Part shown: in pieces, positions 1-7,611 of the stretch
Numbering within the stretch: position 1 is the stretch's first letter
Layout: each line of letters opens with the position of its first letter
Assembly (NCBI RefSeq): GCF_000344155.1
Contig: NZ_BAOQ01000044.1
Coordinates: 1-36,501, forward strand
DNA: 36,501 nt
DNA from: Gordonia paraffinivorans NBRC 108238
GTDB taxonomy: Bacteria; Actinomycetota; Actinomycetes; Mycobacteriales; Mycobacteriaceae
Direction of reading: 5' to 3'
The notes under the pieces: generated by a model
The model's database searches: none
What the model was told of the DNA's origin: nothing
The model's input: the letters and a program-made list of their open reading frames with translations, nothing else
Program-made: the position numbers and the translations under genes

Positions 1-2
1 AG

Positions 3-158
3 GCGAAGGCTCGTTCCGGCGGCGGTGATGACCGCACTCTGGATGTGGACGAGCGTGCTGAGCTCGGGCGGCTCCGCCGCGAGAACTCCGAATTACGTGT
101 GGACCGCGAGTTCCTGAAAGAAGCCGCGGCCTTTTTCGCATCCGAGCAGAACCGGGGT
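3..158 (+). pseudogene. IS3-family OrfA, C-terminal fragment
   Basis: The frame is open from the window edge and reads a typical OrfA tail. There is a leucine-zipper-like stretch (ELGRLRRENSELR) followed by a FLKEAAAFFASEQN ending, which is the usual end of OrfA in this family. No stop occurs where OrfA should end, and the frame runs on into non-homologous sequence until 302. The downstream OrfB frame starts at the G tract 154-157 in a phase that is not the -1 shift IS3 elements use for OrfA-OrfB fusion. One lost base in the G tract would explain both points. The N-terminus lies outside the window. Confidence 0.7.
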
Positions 159-1048
159 AGACGCCTACCGGCTGATCGGCTCGGAGAAGGCCCACTACTC
201 GGTCGTTCGAATGACCCGACTGCTCGAGGTGTCTCGGTCCGGCTACTACAAGTGGCGCAGCGCCAAGGCTGCCGGTCCGAGCTAGGCCCAGCGGTGTCGT
301 GAACAGCTCGATGCGAAGGTCAAAGAGTTCCACGCGGGCTCTGACGGCGTCTACGGTGTGCCGAGGCTCCTCGCCGACCGGTGGGGCGACGACGAAACCG
401 TTTCACGCAAGACGGTCGCTGCCTCGATGCGCCGGCAGGGTCTCGCCGGTATCAGCCCTCGCATCTTCACGCCGGTCACGACGGTGGTCGACTCGATGCG
501 CACCGGCCGAAGGACCTGATCGATCGACGGTTTGACCAGGGTGAACTCGATAGGGTGTGGACGTCCGACATCACGTACCTGCGGACCGGTGAGGGATGGC
601 TCTACTTCTGTGCGGTCCGTGACGGCCGCTCACGGCGAGTGATCGGCTGGGCGATCGCCGAGCACATGCACACCGACCTCGTCGAGGCCGCACTGGCGAT
701 GGCGGTGGCCATGCGCGGTCAGCGCCCCGAACGGGTGATCTTTCATGCCGATCACGGTAGCCAGTACACCTCGGGTCAGCTGGCGAGATTCGCCCGCGCA
801 CACGATCTGGCACAGTCGGTCGGCCGCACCGGTGTGTGCTGGGACAATGCACAAGCCGAATCATTCTGGGCGGCTTTGAAAGTAGAATTCAACCATCAAT
901 TCTTGTGGCCGACGAAACGGCACGCTAAGGTCGCTGCCGGTGACTGGACCGAACGGGTCTACAACCGGCGTCGGCGTCACTCCCCGATCGGAATGATCAG
1001 CCCAGTCGAGTTCGAGGAGCAGTTCACTCAGGCGACAGAAGCCGCTTG
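157..1048 (+). pseudogene. IS3-family OrfB DDE transposase, broken
   Basis: OrfB homology begins at VDAYRLIGSEKAHYSV and runs through the HTH_21-like region. A TAG at 283-285 interrupts it. A frameshift near 495-505 then moves the reading frame; the first frame ends at TGA 517-519. The rve integrase core follows. Its DDE residues are visible in the contexts WTSDITYL, FHADHGSQY and AQAESFWAALK, so the catalytic triad itself is intact. Homology stops at EEQFTQATEAA, where IS3 OrfBs normally end. Here a TGG codon stands at the expected stop position and the frame runs on to 1355, so the stop was probably lost by a TGA to TGG change (inference). Confidence 0.85.
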
Positions 1049-1054
1049 GCCCAG

Positions 1055-1079
1055 TGTCCACTGGACGGGGTCAACCCCA
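1055..1079 (+). repeat. candidate right terminal inverted repeat of the IS
   Basis: A 25-base segment begins TGTCCACTGGAC and ends GGGGTCAACCCCA. It lies a few bases after the end of OrfB homology. It has the 5'-TG...CA-3' termini typical of IS3 elements and an internal GGGGT/ACCCC inverted pair. The matching left end is outside the window, so the call rests on position and end sequence only. Confidence 0.45.
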
Positions 1080-1269
1080 GTGGCTGTTCCCGGTGTGAAC
1101 GGTTCGGGCGAACGCCGCCCGCAGAACGGCGAGTGGGGTGCGGAGTGCCCCTCTCAACATGCCTCGTCGCAAGCTCCGAGCTACTCAGGGAACGAGGGGT
1201 TCGGCTCGTCGCTGACGCATCCCGGGGAGCCGGCGACCCGGGTCGACGAGCGGGGACGAGCGCGCGAAG
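1080..1269. other. intergenic spacer between IS and fecB-like gene
   Basis: No gene is supported here. The only structure seen is a perfect 12-base palindrome CGACCCGGGTCG at 1234-1245, downstream of the fecB-like gene on the minus strand. It could form part of a weak terminator. No target-site duplication can be defined without the left IS end. Confidence 0.4.
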
Positions 1270-2241
1270 TCAGGCCGTCGCCGACCCGAACGCCGGCTTC
1301 AACAGGTCCAGCACATACGGGATCGAATTCGGCGACGGCGCATTCAGACCCGTGATCTGCGACTGGGTCAGGAACGCGACGGCGCCGTCCTTGACGGCCT
1401 TCAGGTTCTTGTAACCGGGCAGGTTACGCAGGGTCTCGGCCTGCTGCGGGGTGGCGGTCGCGACGACCAGCACGTCGGCGTCGAGCATCGGGATGTTCTC
1501 GGTGCTCAGCCCGAAGCGCGGGTTGCCGCTGCGCTGGTACTCGGCGACGAGCTTCGGCGCCATCGTCATCTTCAACTCCGAGAACAGCTTGGCGGCACCG
1601 TCGTTGGGGTCACCGAGCACCGACAGCTGATCGTTGCCGTACATGAACGCCAGCGCATAGGTCTTGCCCGCGAGACTCGGGAACTCCTCGGCGATGGCCT
1701 TGATGTCGCCGTTGGTCTTCTCGATGATCTCGGTGGCCTTCTCCGGCTGGTGCAGGACCGTGCCCATGACGGTGACCATGTCCTGCCAGGGGTCGATCTC
1801 CTGCCCGCTGATCGAGTTGACCGTCGGCGCCAGCTTGGCGATCTGCTCGAACTCCGGGCTGTTCGAGGCGAATCCGGGCGCGAAGATCAGATCCGGATCG
1901 AGCTTCGCGATGGTCGTCGCGTCGTCACCCTTGGTCGGATCGACGAAGGTCGAGTCCTTGAGCTTCTGGCCGTACCACGGCTGCAGTTCACCGGTAGCCG
2001 ACTTCGAGTAGTCGTAGTAGCCCACCGGGGTAACGCCGAAGGACAGCGCCACGTCGGTCCACTGGTCGCCCAGCGTCACGATGCGCTTGGGTGTCTCCGG
2101 GATGGTCACCGACCGGCCGTCGGGCAGGTTCAGCTGCACCGAACCGCCGGACGAATCATCAGAACCCGAGCATCCGGCCAGGAGGCCGGTGAACATGAGC
2201 ACAGCCGCGAGGAACGCGCCGAGGCGAAGTCGTGAGGTCAC
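1270..2241 (-). CDS. FecB/FepB-type iron-siderophore ABC transporter substrate-binding lipoprotein
   Basis: This 323-residue protein has a lipoprotein signal: a hydrophobic stretch to residue 23 and a lipobox LLAGC with the lipidated Cys at 24. The mature part reads as a class-III periplasmic-binding protein (TroA/BtuF fold), with KRIVTLGDQWTDVALSFGV near 52-70 and TTIAKLDPDLIFA near 110. Such proteins capture ferric siderophores at the outer face of the membrane and pass them to a permease. No permease or ATPase gene is in the window. The start is GTG at 2241, with GGAG seven bases upstream. It lies 27 bases downstream of the MTB12-like gene, so the two are probably co-transcribed from the promoter carrying the IdeR box at 3207-3225. 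The ligand is inferred to be the salicylate siderophore. Confidence 0.85.
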   Translation of the reverse strand: MTSRLRLGAFLAAVLMFTGLLAGCSGSDDSSGGSVQLNLPDGRSVTIPETPKRIVTLGDQWTDVALSFGVTPVGYYDYSKSATGELQPWYGQKLKDSTFVDPTKGDDATTIAKLDPDLIFAPGFASNSPEFEQIAKLAPTVNSISGQEIDPWQDMVTVMGTVLHQPEKATEIIEKTNGDIKAIAEEFPSLAGKTYALAFMYGNDQLSVLGDPNDGAAKLFSELKMTMAPKLVAEYQRSGNPRFGLSTENIPMLDADVLVVATATPQQAETLRNLPGYKNLKAVKDGAVAFLTQSQITGLNAPSPNSIPYVLDLLKPAFGSATA

Positions 2242-2268
2242 GTCAGATCTCCAAAAGGTCGGTGGACG

Positions 2269-3096
2269 TCAGAGCGAGCAGGGCAGCAGGACGAAGCTGG
2301 CGATAAGGCACACGCTCTTGTTCGACAGCTTCCACTTGTCACCCGTCCACACCCACGTCAGGGTGCGGTTCTGGCTGCCGCGTCCGACGACGCTGATCTG
2401 CAGCGGAGCCGACATGGTGTTGCCGCTGACCTGGACCGGGCCCACCATCTGGTAGCTGAACCCGACGTTGCCGTACTGGGTCAGCGCGGCCGACACGGCG
2501 TCGAGCTGGCGCAGCGCACGCTCGCCGCCCTCGAGCTCGGCGGCCCGCGCGGCACGGTTGCCGCGCGAGTTCATGATCGTCTTGACCTTGGTGTTCAGCT
2601 GTCCCGGGGTCAGCGCGGTCGGCGCAGCGGCAGCGGTCTGCTGCTGCGGGGTCGCTCCGGTCGCCGGTGCGACCGGAGCCGCCGGTGCGGGAGCCGCGGC
2701 GACACCCGGGGCACCGCCGGCCGCGCCACCGCTCTCCAGCACGACCTCACCGGCCGGTGCCGGGGCCGCCGCTGCCGGGGCACCGGCGGCCGGTGCCGGG
2801 GCAGCCGCTGGCTGCTGGCCGGCCGCAGCACCGGCGAGCGCCTGCTGCTGCGGGGTCTGCGCGGAACCGAGGTTCACGACGGTCGGCTGGGCCGACGAGT
2901 TGTTGTCGTTGTCGAGGGCCACCAGGCCGATCACACCGATGGTGACGACGATCGCCGAGATCACCGCCGCCACGCCTGCCGATGCCAGCACGGTGGGGAT
3001 GCTGATCCCGCGCGAGCGCTTCACCGAGGCGGCGTCGGGTTCGTGGGGCTCGGCCACGTACCCCTCCGGGGCCTGGTAGTCGACATCGTTCTGCAT
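2269..3096 (-). CDS. membrane-anchored protein with MTB12-like C-terminal domain
   Basis: The 275-residue protein has four parts. Residues 1-30 are a charged cytoplasmic segment. One membrane helix lies at about 33-61. A long Ala/Pro/Gly/Gln-rich linker spans about 65-160. From about 163 to the end there is a globular domain resembling the low-molecular-weight antigen MTB12 of mycobacteria (LTPGQLNTKVKTIMNS ... WTGDKWKLSNKSVC). Two Cys near the end (263 and 273) could form a disulfide outside the cell. The function of MTB12-like domains is not established. The position between an IdeR-like box and fecB suggests a role in iron acquisition, perhaps as a periplasmic partner of the lipoprotein (inference). 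ATG at 3096 is preceded by GGAGA at good spacing. Confidence 0.8.
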   Translation of the reverse strand: MQNDVDYQAPEGYVAEPHEPDAASVKRSRGISIPTVLASAGVAAVISAIVVTIGVIGLVALDNDNNSSAQPTVVNLGSAQTPQQQALAGAAAGQQPAAAPAPAAGAPAAAAPAPAGEVVLESGGAAGGAPGVAAAPAPAAPVAPATGATPQQQTAAAAPTALTPGQLNTKVKTIMNSRGNRAARAAELEGGERALRQLDAVSAALTQYGNVGFSYQMVGPVQVSGNTMSAPLQISVVGRGSQNRTLTWVWTGDKWKLSNKSVCLIASFVLLPCSL

Positions 3097-3206
3097 GTGT
3101 TTCTCCGTGTGTTCTCTTGTATCGCGTATCCGGCCAGAGACCGGGACCGCCTTGTGTCGGCGCGAGCGTCCACATTCTTCATCGTCCCCGTTACCCGACC
3201 AGGTTC

Positions 3207-3225
3207 CTAGGCAAGCCTAAGCTCG
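3207..3225 (-). promoter_or_regulatory. IdeR/DmdR1-like iron box upstream of MTB12-like/fecB
   Basis: CTAGGCAAGCCTAAGCTCG matches the mycobacterial IdeR consensus (TTAGGTTAGGCTAACCTAA) at about 12 of 19 positions and keeps the TAGG...GCCTAA core. It lies 111 bases upstream of the MTB12-like start and 8 bases past the stop of the WS/DGAT gene. On the minus strand a TAGGCT hexamer inside the box could be a -10, so bound repressor would block the promoter. This is the weakest of the three boxes by consensus match. Confidence 0.6.
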
Positions 3226-3233
3226 CCCCGGTG

Positions 3234-4538
3234 TCAGGACGAAGGGAGGGCCTCGCTGAGCACCTCGCCGAACCTCGCCACGAACCGCTCCGCGTAGCCG
3301 GGCAGCGCCTCGGCATCGGTGACGACGCCGAAGGTCGTGGTGGTGCCGAGGATCAGCACGGTCACCGAGAACGAGTACCCCGCCAGCGGTGACAGCGGCG
3401 TCAGCGTCGAAATCGGTGTGCCCAACACCGAGCGCACCCGCGAGAAACCGGGGTTGATCCCGATGTGGACGTCGGGGTGCATGTGTGCCATCGAGGCGTT
3501 GACGATGGCCCGCTGCAGACCCCACAGCGGTGCGCGCGGCAGGTCATCGGCGGCGGCCAGATAGAGCTCTGGCCGCCGCTCGGCGATGGTCTTCAATTCA
3601 CCGCGTGCCCGGTCGATCTGCCTGCCGAGATCGGTCTCGTAGCCCGGCAGGTTGAGCAGTGCGACCGACACCGCGTTGCCGGTGTGCCGGAACTCCTCGT
3701 CGAGCGTGACCGGGAGGGTGACGCGCAGGACGTCGGCCTGCGGCGAGGCCGGCGGGTCGATGCTGAGCGTGCGGCCGATCGCGCCGAGCACGAACTCGTG
3801 CACGCTGGCGTCGTTGGCCTTCGCCGCCTTGCGCAGCGTGCGCGTCGACGTACTGAACAGCGCATGCTCCCGGCGCCCCGACTTGGTCAGGCTCGGCCAG
3901 GCGCGTTTCTTGCCGCCGCCGGCCGCGTGCTGGTCGTTGAACGCGGCCTTGGCCTCCTTCAGCTTCTCCGGGTCGATGCCGCTGATCCGGAACCGCGGGC
4001 TCGTGGCGAATCGCTCGAACTCGGCGAGGTCCTCAGGTTCGCCGTCGGCGAGCAACGCCGCGAACGCCGCGCCGGCGATGCCGTCGGAGATGCTGTGATG
4101 CACCCGCAACAGCACCCACTGCCCGACGGCTTCCGCACCGGGCGTCGGCGTGAACAGCGTGATGTCCCAGAACGGGCGCGGCCGCGGCAGCGGGGACTCC
4201 AGCAGCGCCGACACACGTCGCTGCAGGTCAGCACGGTCGGAGACGGCGAACTCGGAGACATGCTCGCCCGGATCCCAGGACCCGTCGGCAAGCACGACCT
4301 CCGGCTTGCGCCACCGGCCGTTGCGGACGCCCATGCGGAAGATGTCGAACAGCCGCCCGCGATCGCGGACGCGGGCCCGCACCTCGTCGAGGCCGAGCAG
4401 ACCGCCGGTCGTGTCGAGCTCCAGGATCATCGACCAGTGCATGGGGGCGCCGTCGGTGTCCATGTGCAGGTAGGTGTGATCCGGTGGTGCGAGCTCGGTC
4501 ACGCGCGGGTCCGCCGGGGTGGTGACTGGGCTGTTCAT
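3234..4538 (-). CDS. WS/DGAT-family acyltransferase in the siderophore operon
   Basis: The 434-residue protein has the wax ester synthase/diacylglycerol acyltransferase layout. The N-terminal half carries the HHxxxDG acyl-transfer motif as HHSISDG (His147, His148, Asp152, Gly153). The C-terminal half carries the family's PGFSRVRSVLGTPI...LAGYSFSVTVL...FGVVTD region (about 363-408). The family transfers acyl groups from CoA to alcohols and shares fold and motif with NRPS condensation domains. It is the last gene of mbtI-mbtL-mbtN-this gene, 32 bases after mbtN. In mycobacteria the mycobactin acyl tail is instead attached by MbtK, a GNAT protein absent here. I infer that this enzyme may move an acyl group from the MbtL-type carrier; storage-lipid synthesis is the alternative. 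ATG 4538 was chosen because homology begins there (PPDHTYLHMDTDGAPMHWSM); its SD (AGGCGG) is weak. Confidence 0.85.
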   Translation of the reverse strand: MNSPVTTPADPRVTELAPPDHTYLHMDTDGAPMHWSMILELDTTGGLLGLDEVRARVRDRGRLFDIFRMGVRNGRWRKPEVVLADGSWDPGEHVSEFAVSDRADLQRRVSALLESPLPRPRPFWDITLFTPTPGAEAVGQWVLLRVHHSISDGIAGAAFAALLADGEPEDLAEFERFATSPRFRISGIDPEKLKEAKAAFNDQHAAGGGKKRAWPSLTKSGRREHALFSTSTRTLRKAAKANDASVHEFVLGAIGRTLSIDPPASPQADVLRVTLPVTLDEEFRHTGNAVSVALLNLPGYETDLGRQIDRARGELKTIAERRPELYLAAADDLPRAPLWGLQRAIVNASMAHMHPDVHIGINPGFSRVRSVLGTPISTLTPLSPLAGYSFSVTVLILGTTTTFGVVTDAEALPGYAERFVARFGEVLSEALPSS

Positions 4539-4570
4539 GGTGTGAGACCGCCTGGGTTCTCGGCCGACGC

Positions 4571-5737
4571 TCAGTGCGTCGGGTTGCCGGTTACGGTGAA
4601 GAGCGCTTGGTAGCGCTCGTTGTCGGGCTTCATCGCCGCGGCGACGAGCTCCCACAGCACCTCGTCGGTGCCGCCGCCGACTCGTGCGAGTTTCATGTCG
4701 CGCCACCAGCGGCCGATCGGGGTGTGGGTCTCCAGGTAGCCGATGCCGCCGAAGATGTGCAAGCACTCCGCTGCGACCTCCTCCCCGAGGTTCGCCGCGG
4801 ACGCCTTGAGCGCGGCGGCCGTGCGCAAGTTGATCTTGCCCTCGGCGGCCACGCCGTCGAGCGCGTAGCGCAGGACGTCGACGCGCGACTGCAGGTCCGC
4901 GATGCGCAGACGGAGCGCCTGATGGTCGATGAGCTTCTTGCCGAACTGGGAACGGTCCATCATGCGGGCGACGGTGACCCCGAGCATGACGTCGCAGGCC
5001 GCGACGATCTGCGCAGGCACCGACAGGCGCTCATGGGCGAGTCCCCAGCTGATGACGGCCAGACCCGTTCCCGGGCGGGCGATGAGTGCCTCTTCCGGGA
5101 TCCGGGCGTCGATGGTGATCGGCGCGGTGTCGAGCGGCCCGGCGCCCAGCTTCTGGTACGGCTCGCCGACCTCGACCTGTTCGATCGGGACCGCGGCCAG
5201 CGCGACGTTGCCGCCGGTCTCGAGGTCGTCGCCGACGCCGCGGCAGACGACGAACACGTAGTCGGCGATCGGCGAGAGCGAGACGAACTTCTTGGCGCCG
5301 ACGACCCGGTAGCCGCCGTTCTCCGGGAAGATGCGGGTCTCGGAGTTCTGCAGGTCCGAACCGCCCTGCTCCTCCGATGCGGCGATGCACAGCACGGCGT
5401 CGGTGGCGATGGCCCGCTCCGCGAGGTCGGTGAGGAAGTCGTTGCGTCCGAAGCGGCGCAGGATGGCGATCGCCGAATCGTGCAGGCTGACACCGACGCC
5501 GATGGCCGCCGACCCCAGCGAGCCGAGGTGGCGGCCGAGGGCGAAGTGATCATGCAGATCCGTCTGCTTGCGACGCTCCCACTTGCGGGCGAAAACCCCT
5601 GCGGTACCGAGATGTTCGAGCAGCGGCCGGGGGAAGCGCTGGGTTTGTTCGGCCTGCTCGGTCCATGCGGTGACCTTCTCGTCGAAGGCCGCGTCGAGCA
5701 GTTCGGCGTATGTCTGAACTCCGTTGTCCACACTCAT
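4571..5737 (-). CDS. mbtN: acyl-ACP dehydrogenase, MbtN (FadE14)-like
   Basis: The 388-residue flavoprotein matches what I recall of mycobacterial MbtN closely: [22 protein letters not shown] (start near 76), [11 protein letters not shown] near 120, [12 protein letters not shown] near 149 and [20 protein letters not shown] near 344. MbtN introduces the cis double bond into the fatty acyl chain of mycobactin while it is held on the carrier MbtL. As in isovaleryl-CoA dehydrogenase, the usual C-terminal catalytic Glu is replaced (GGGT). The candidate base is Glu236 in the AHERL motif. The gene sits 41 bases after mbtL and 32 before the WS/DGAT gene, in one operon. ATG 5737 fits the family N-terminus, although the SD is poor. 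Confidence 0.9.
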   Translation of the reverse strand: MSVDNGVQTYAELLDAAFDEKVTAWTEQAEQTQRFPRPLLEHLGTAGVFARKWERRKQTDLHDHFALGRHLGSLGSAAIGVGVSLHDSAIAILRRFGRNDFLTDLAERAIATDAVLCIAASEEQGGSDLQNSETRIFPENGGYRVVGAKKFVSLSPIADYVFVVCRGVGDDLETGGNVALAAVPIEQVEVGEPYQKLGAGPLDTAPITIDARIPEEALIARPGTGLAVISWGLAHERLSVPAQIVAACDVMLGVTVARMMDRSQFGKKLIDHQALRLRIADLQSRVDVLRYALDGVAAEGKINLRTAAALKASAANLGEEVAAECLHIFGGIGYLETHTPIGRWWRDMKLARVGGGTDEVLWELVAAAMKPDNERYQALFTVTGNPTH

Positions 5738-5778
5738 CGTTTCTCGCAGATCCCTTTCGCGCTGGTGAGAAGTACCGA

Positions 5779-6027
5779 TCAGGCCGGGGTGCCGGCCTTC
5801 GCGCGGATCAGGTCCTCGAGGTCACCGACCGTCTTCGACTCGAAGAGCTCCTTCTCGGACAGCTTGACCCCGAGACGCTCCTCGATGGCCACCACACCGA
5901 TAGCGAACGCCACCGAGTCCAGTCCGAGGTCGTCGATCAGCCTCGACTCGCGGGTGACGTCGCCCAGCGCGAGATCGAGATCCTCTTCGAGGATGCCGCG
6001 CAGGGCTTCGGTGATGTTGTCGGACAT
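5779..6027 (-). CDS. mbtL: acyl carrier protein, MbtL-like
   Basis: This 82-residue free-standing carrier protein has the phosphopantetheine site LGLDSVAF (Ser38) followed by [14 protein letters not shown]. Both match mycobacterial MbtL, which carries the mycobactin fatty acyl group for MbtM, MbtN and MbtK. Here it lies between mbtI and mbtN. The acyl-AMP ligase that would load it (MbtM) is not in the window. It could alternatively accept salicylate from MbtA, but its closeness to MbtL argues for a fatty acyl role. ATG 6027 was chosen because AGGAG lies eight bases upstream and homology starts there; a longer frame to 6132 has no family match. Confidence 0.9.
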   Translation of the reverse strand: MSDNITEALRGILEEDLDLALGDVTRESRLIDDLGLDSVAFAIGVVAIEERLGVKLSEKELFESKTVGDLEDLIRAKAGTPA

Positions 6028-6086
6028 GTGGTGACTCCTGAATCTCTCTGTTTCGGTGGGGGTCTGTTCTCGCCGGTACGGCCTGG

Positions 6087-7454
6087 TCAGCGCGGGATCA
6101 CATACGGCGCCACGCTGCCGAGCTTCTCGCACGTCTCCTCGAACTCGCGCTCGGGAGTCGACTGGGCGACGATGCCCGCTCCGGCGCGCAGCCAGGCGCG
6201 GCCGCCGGAGGAGAAGATGGTCCGCAGGGCGAGGGTCGCCTCGAGCTCACCGGTCGAAGACGCGGCGAGCACGGCACCCGAGTAGGGACCACGACGGGAG
6301 GATTCCAGCCGATCGATCGCCTCCACCGCCGGTGTCTTGGGGATCCCCGACGCGGTGATCGAGGGAAACACGACCTCGAGTGCGCGCCAGGGGTTCTCGT
6401 GATCGGCGAGCACACCCTTGACGGTCGAGGCGAGGTGCTGGACGCTGCCGCGTTCACGCACCTCCATGAACGGGCCGACCGCGGCGGTGCCGACAGCGGC
6501 AATGGTCGCGATCTCGTCGTAGCAGGCGCGCACCGACATTGCGTGCTCGGCGACTTCCTTGGCGTCACCGAGAAGTTCGGCACGGGCCGCCGCGTCCTTT
6601 TCCGGCGAGATGCCGAAAGCCCTTGTGCCCGCCAGCGGTTCGGCGACCACGGTGCGGTCGGCGTGCACGGCGACGACCAGTTCGGGGCTGAACCCGGCCG
6701 CGGAGAGATCGCCCAGTGAGTACAGGAACGAGCGCGCGGGGGTGTTGTCGGCGCGGCCGCGGGCATAGGTCGCGGGGATGTCGACGTCGAACGGGATGTC
6801 GACGGCACGGGAGAGGATAACCTTCTGGTAGCGGCCGTCGGCGATCTCGGCGATGGCGGTAGCGACGCGGCTGCGATAGTCGTCGGCGTCGTTGCGCACA
6901 TGGACGGGCCTGGACTCGCCGGGACACTTTGCGGTGGAAGCGATTTCGAGGAGCCGGCGAGCCGTCTCGGCGCCGGCGGTGCCGGTGTCGACGCCGCCCG
7001 CGTCGACGAAGGCCTCGAACTCGGGGACGATCAGGTGTGCCAGCACCGTGTCCTCCGGGACCCGGTCGAAGATGCCGTGATAGGGAGCACAGAAGTCGAA
7101 TCCGACCCATCCGTAGATGTTCCAGTCATCCATCGACAGCGACGACGTCGCGGCGGCCAGCGCGTCGGCGGGATCGCCCGCCCAGGCCGTGACCGTGCGA
7201 TCGCCCTGATCGTCGACGATCACCTCGTCGCGGGTGATCACGACTCGCGCCCGTACCCCGGCGGCGAAGATCCAGCGCCGGCCGCGTTCATACACGACGT
7301 GCTCCCCGAACTCTCCGGACGCGGCCCACGCCGCCGCGATACGCGCGGCGTCGGCGCCCGTGACCGTGGCCGTGGCCGTGGCCGCCGGTGCGGCCAGGGC
7401 GTCGAAACCGTCGACGCGCAGATCCGCCGCGCGCGTTTCGGTTGTCAGCGACAT
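6087..7454 (-). CDS. mbtI: salicylate synthase, MbtI-like
   Basis: The 455-residue chorismate-utilising enzyme converts chorismate through isochorismate to salicylate and pyruvate. It aligns with MbtI at a constant offset of six residues. Lys211 in GRYQKVILSR matches MbtI Lys205, Glu258 in FSPELV matches Glu252, Thr277 in EPLAGTRA matches Thr271, and His340 in GSVQHLAST matches His334. The Mg ligands fall at Glu303, Glu437 and Glu440. FPSITASGIPK and the ending WLRAGAGI...EREFEETCEKL are salicylate-synthase-like, which argues against a plain isochorismate synthase of a DHB pathway. The start is ATG 7454 with GGAGG eight bases upstream; a frame to 7511 lacks homology. It is first gene of the minus-strand operon and has an IdeR-like box 60 bases upstream. 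Confidence 0.93.
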   Translation of the reverse strand: MSLTTETRAADLRVDGFDALAAPAATATATVTGADAARIAAAWAASGEFGEHVVYERGRRWIFAAGVRARVVITRDEVIVDDQGDRTVTAWAGDPADALAAATSSLSMDDWNIYGWVGFDFCAPYHGIFDRVPEDTVLAHLIVPEFEAFVDAGGVDTGTAGAETARRLLEIASTAKCPGESRPVHVRNDADDYRSRVATAIAEIADGRYQKVILSRAVDIPFDVDIPATYARGRADNTPARSFLYSLGDLSAAGFSPELVVAVHADRTVVAEPLAGTRAFGISPEKDAAARAELLGDAKEVAEHAMSVRACYDEIATIAAVGTAAVGPFMEVRERGSVQHLASTVKGVLADHENPWRALEVVFPSITASGIPKTPAVEAIDRLESSRRGPYSGAVLAASSTGELEATLALRTIFSSGGRAWLRAGAGIVAQSTPEREFEETCEKLGSVAPYVIPR

Positions 7455-7513
7455 GTCCTCATCCTCCGGTCGTGGTGCGGGGCACCCGTGATCCCAGCGC
7501 AGTCCGCGCAATG

Positions 7514-7532
7514 TTAGGACAGCCTAAACAAA
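7514..7532 (-). promoter_or_regulatory. IdeR/DmdR1-like iron box, mbtI side
   Basis: TTAGGACAGCCTAAACAAA matches the IdeR consensus at about 14 of 19 positions, with a clear TTAGG...CCTAA core. It lies 60 bases upstream of mbtI. Read on the minus strand, TAACAT (7511-7516) is a reasonable -10 overlapping the box. Iron-loaded repressor would therefore be expected to shut off mbtI-mbtL-mbtN-WS/DGAT. Binding is inferred from sequence. Confidence 0.75.
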
Positions 7533-7582
7533 CACCCGCTTGCCCGTCGATGGCGGGGCTCACATCACCCCCGATTAACCAG

Positions 7583-7601
7583 TAAGGTTACCCTATCCTG
7601 C
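7583..7601 (+). promoter_or_regulatory. IdeR/DmdR1-like iron box, mbtA side
   Basis: TAAGGTTACCCTATCCTGC matches the IdeR consensus at about 13 of 19 positions. It ends 10 bases before the mbtA ATG. A TATCCT hexamer at 7594-7599 fits the actinobacterial TANNNT -10 and would place the start of transcription within a few bases of the start codon. No Shine-Dalgarno is seen there. The divergent region thus carries one box for each direction, 50 bases apart edge to edge. Confidence 0.65.
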
Positions 7602-7611
7602 CTGTGTTTGA

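Larger units (their letters stand above)
1..1080 (+). mobile_element. IS3-family insertion sequence remnant (right-hand part)
   Basis: The window opens inside an IS3-family element. It holds the end of an OrfA helix-turn-helix/leucine-zipper protein and an OrfB DDE integrase read in pieces. The left end lies before base 1. A candidate right terminal repeat is at 1055-1079, just after OrfB homology ends. Several lesions break OrfB: a nonsense codon, a frameshift, an abnormal OrfA/OrfB phase and a probable lost stop codon. The copy cannot encode an active transposase as read. It abuts the 3' end of the fecB-like gene, so it marks the left edge of the siderophore island. Family assignment is firm; no specific IS name is claimed. 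Confidence 0.85.

Noticed and set aside
2640..2860. Repetitive GC-rich stretch that could look like a tandem repeat or CRISPR-like array
   Set aside because: It codes for the Ala/Pro/Gly linker of the MTB12-like protein. There is no regular repeat-spacer unit.
4574..6034. A 486-codon plus-strand frame opposite mbtN and mbtL
   Set aside because: It is antisense to two genes with strong family matches. Its translation is Arg/Asp/Gly/Val-rich with no motif, as expected for the mirror of a high-GC gene. The same holds for long frames opposite thiC, oppDF, mbtA and rmlB.
6087..7511. Longer start for mbtI, and a reading as an isochorismate synthase of a 2,3-DHB pathway
   Set aside because: ATG 7454 has an ideal GGAGG, and family similarity starts there. 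Residues match MbtI at a constant offset throughout, and no DHB dehydrogenase (entA) or isochorismatase gene is present.
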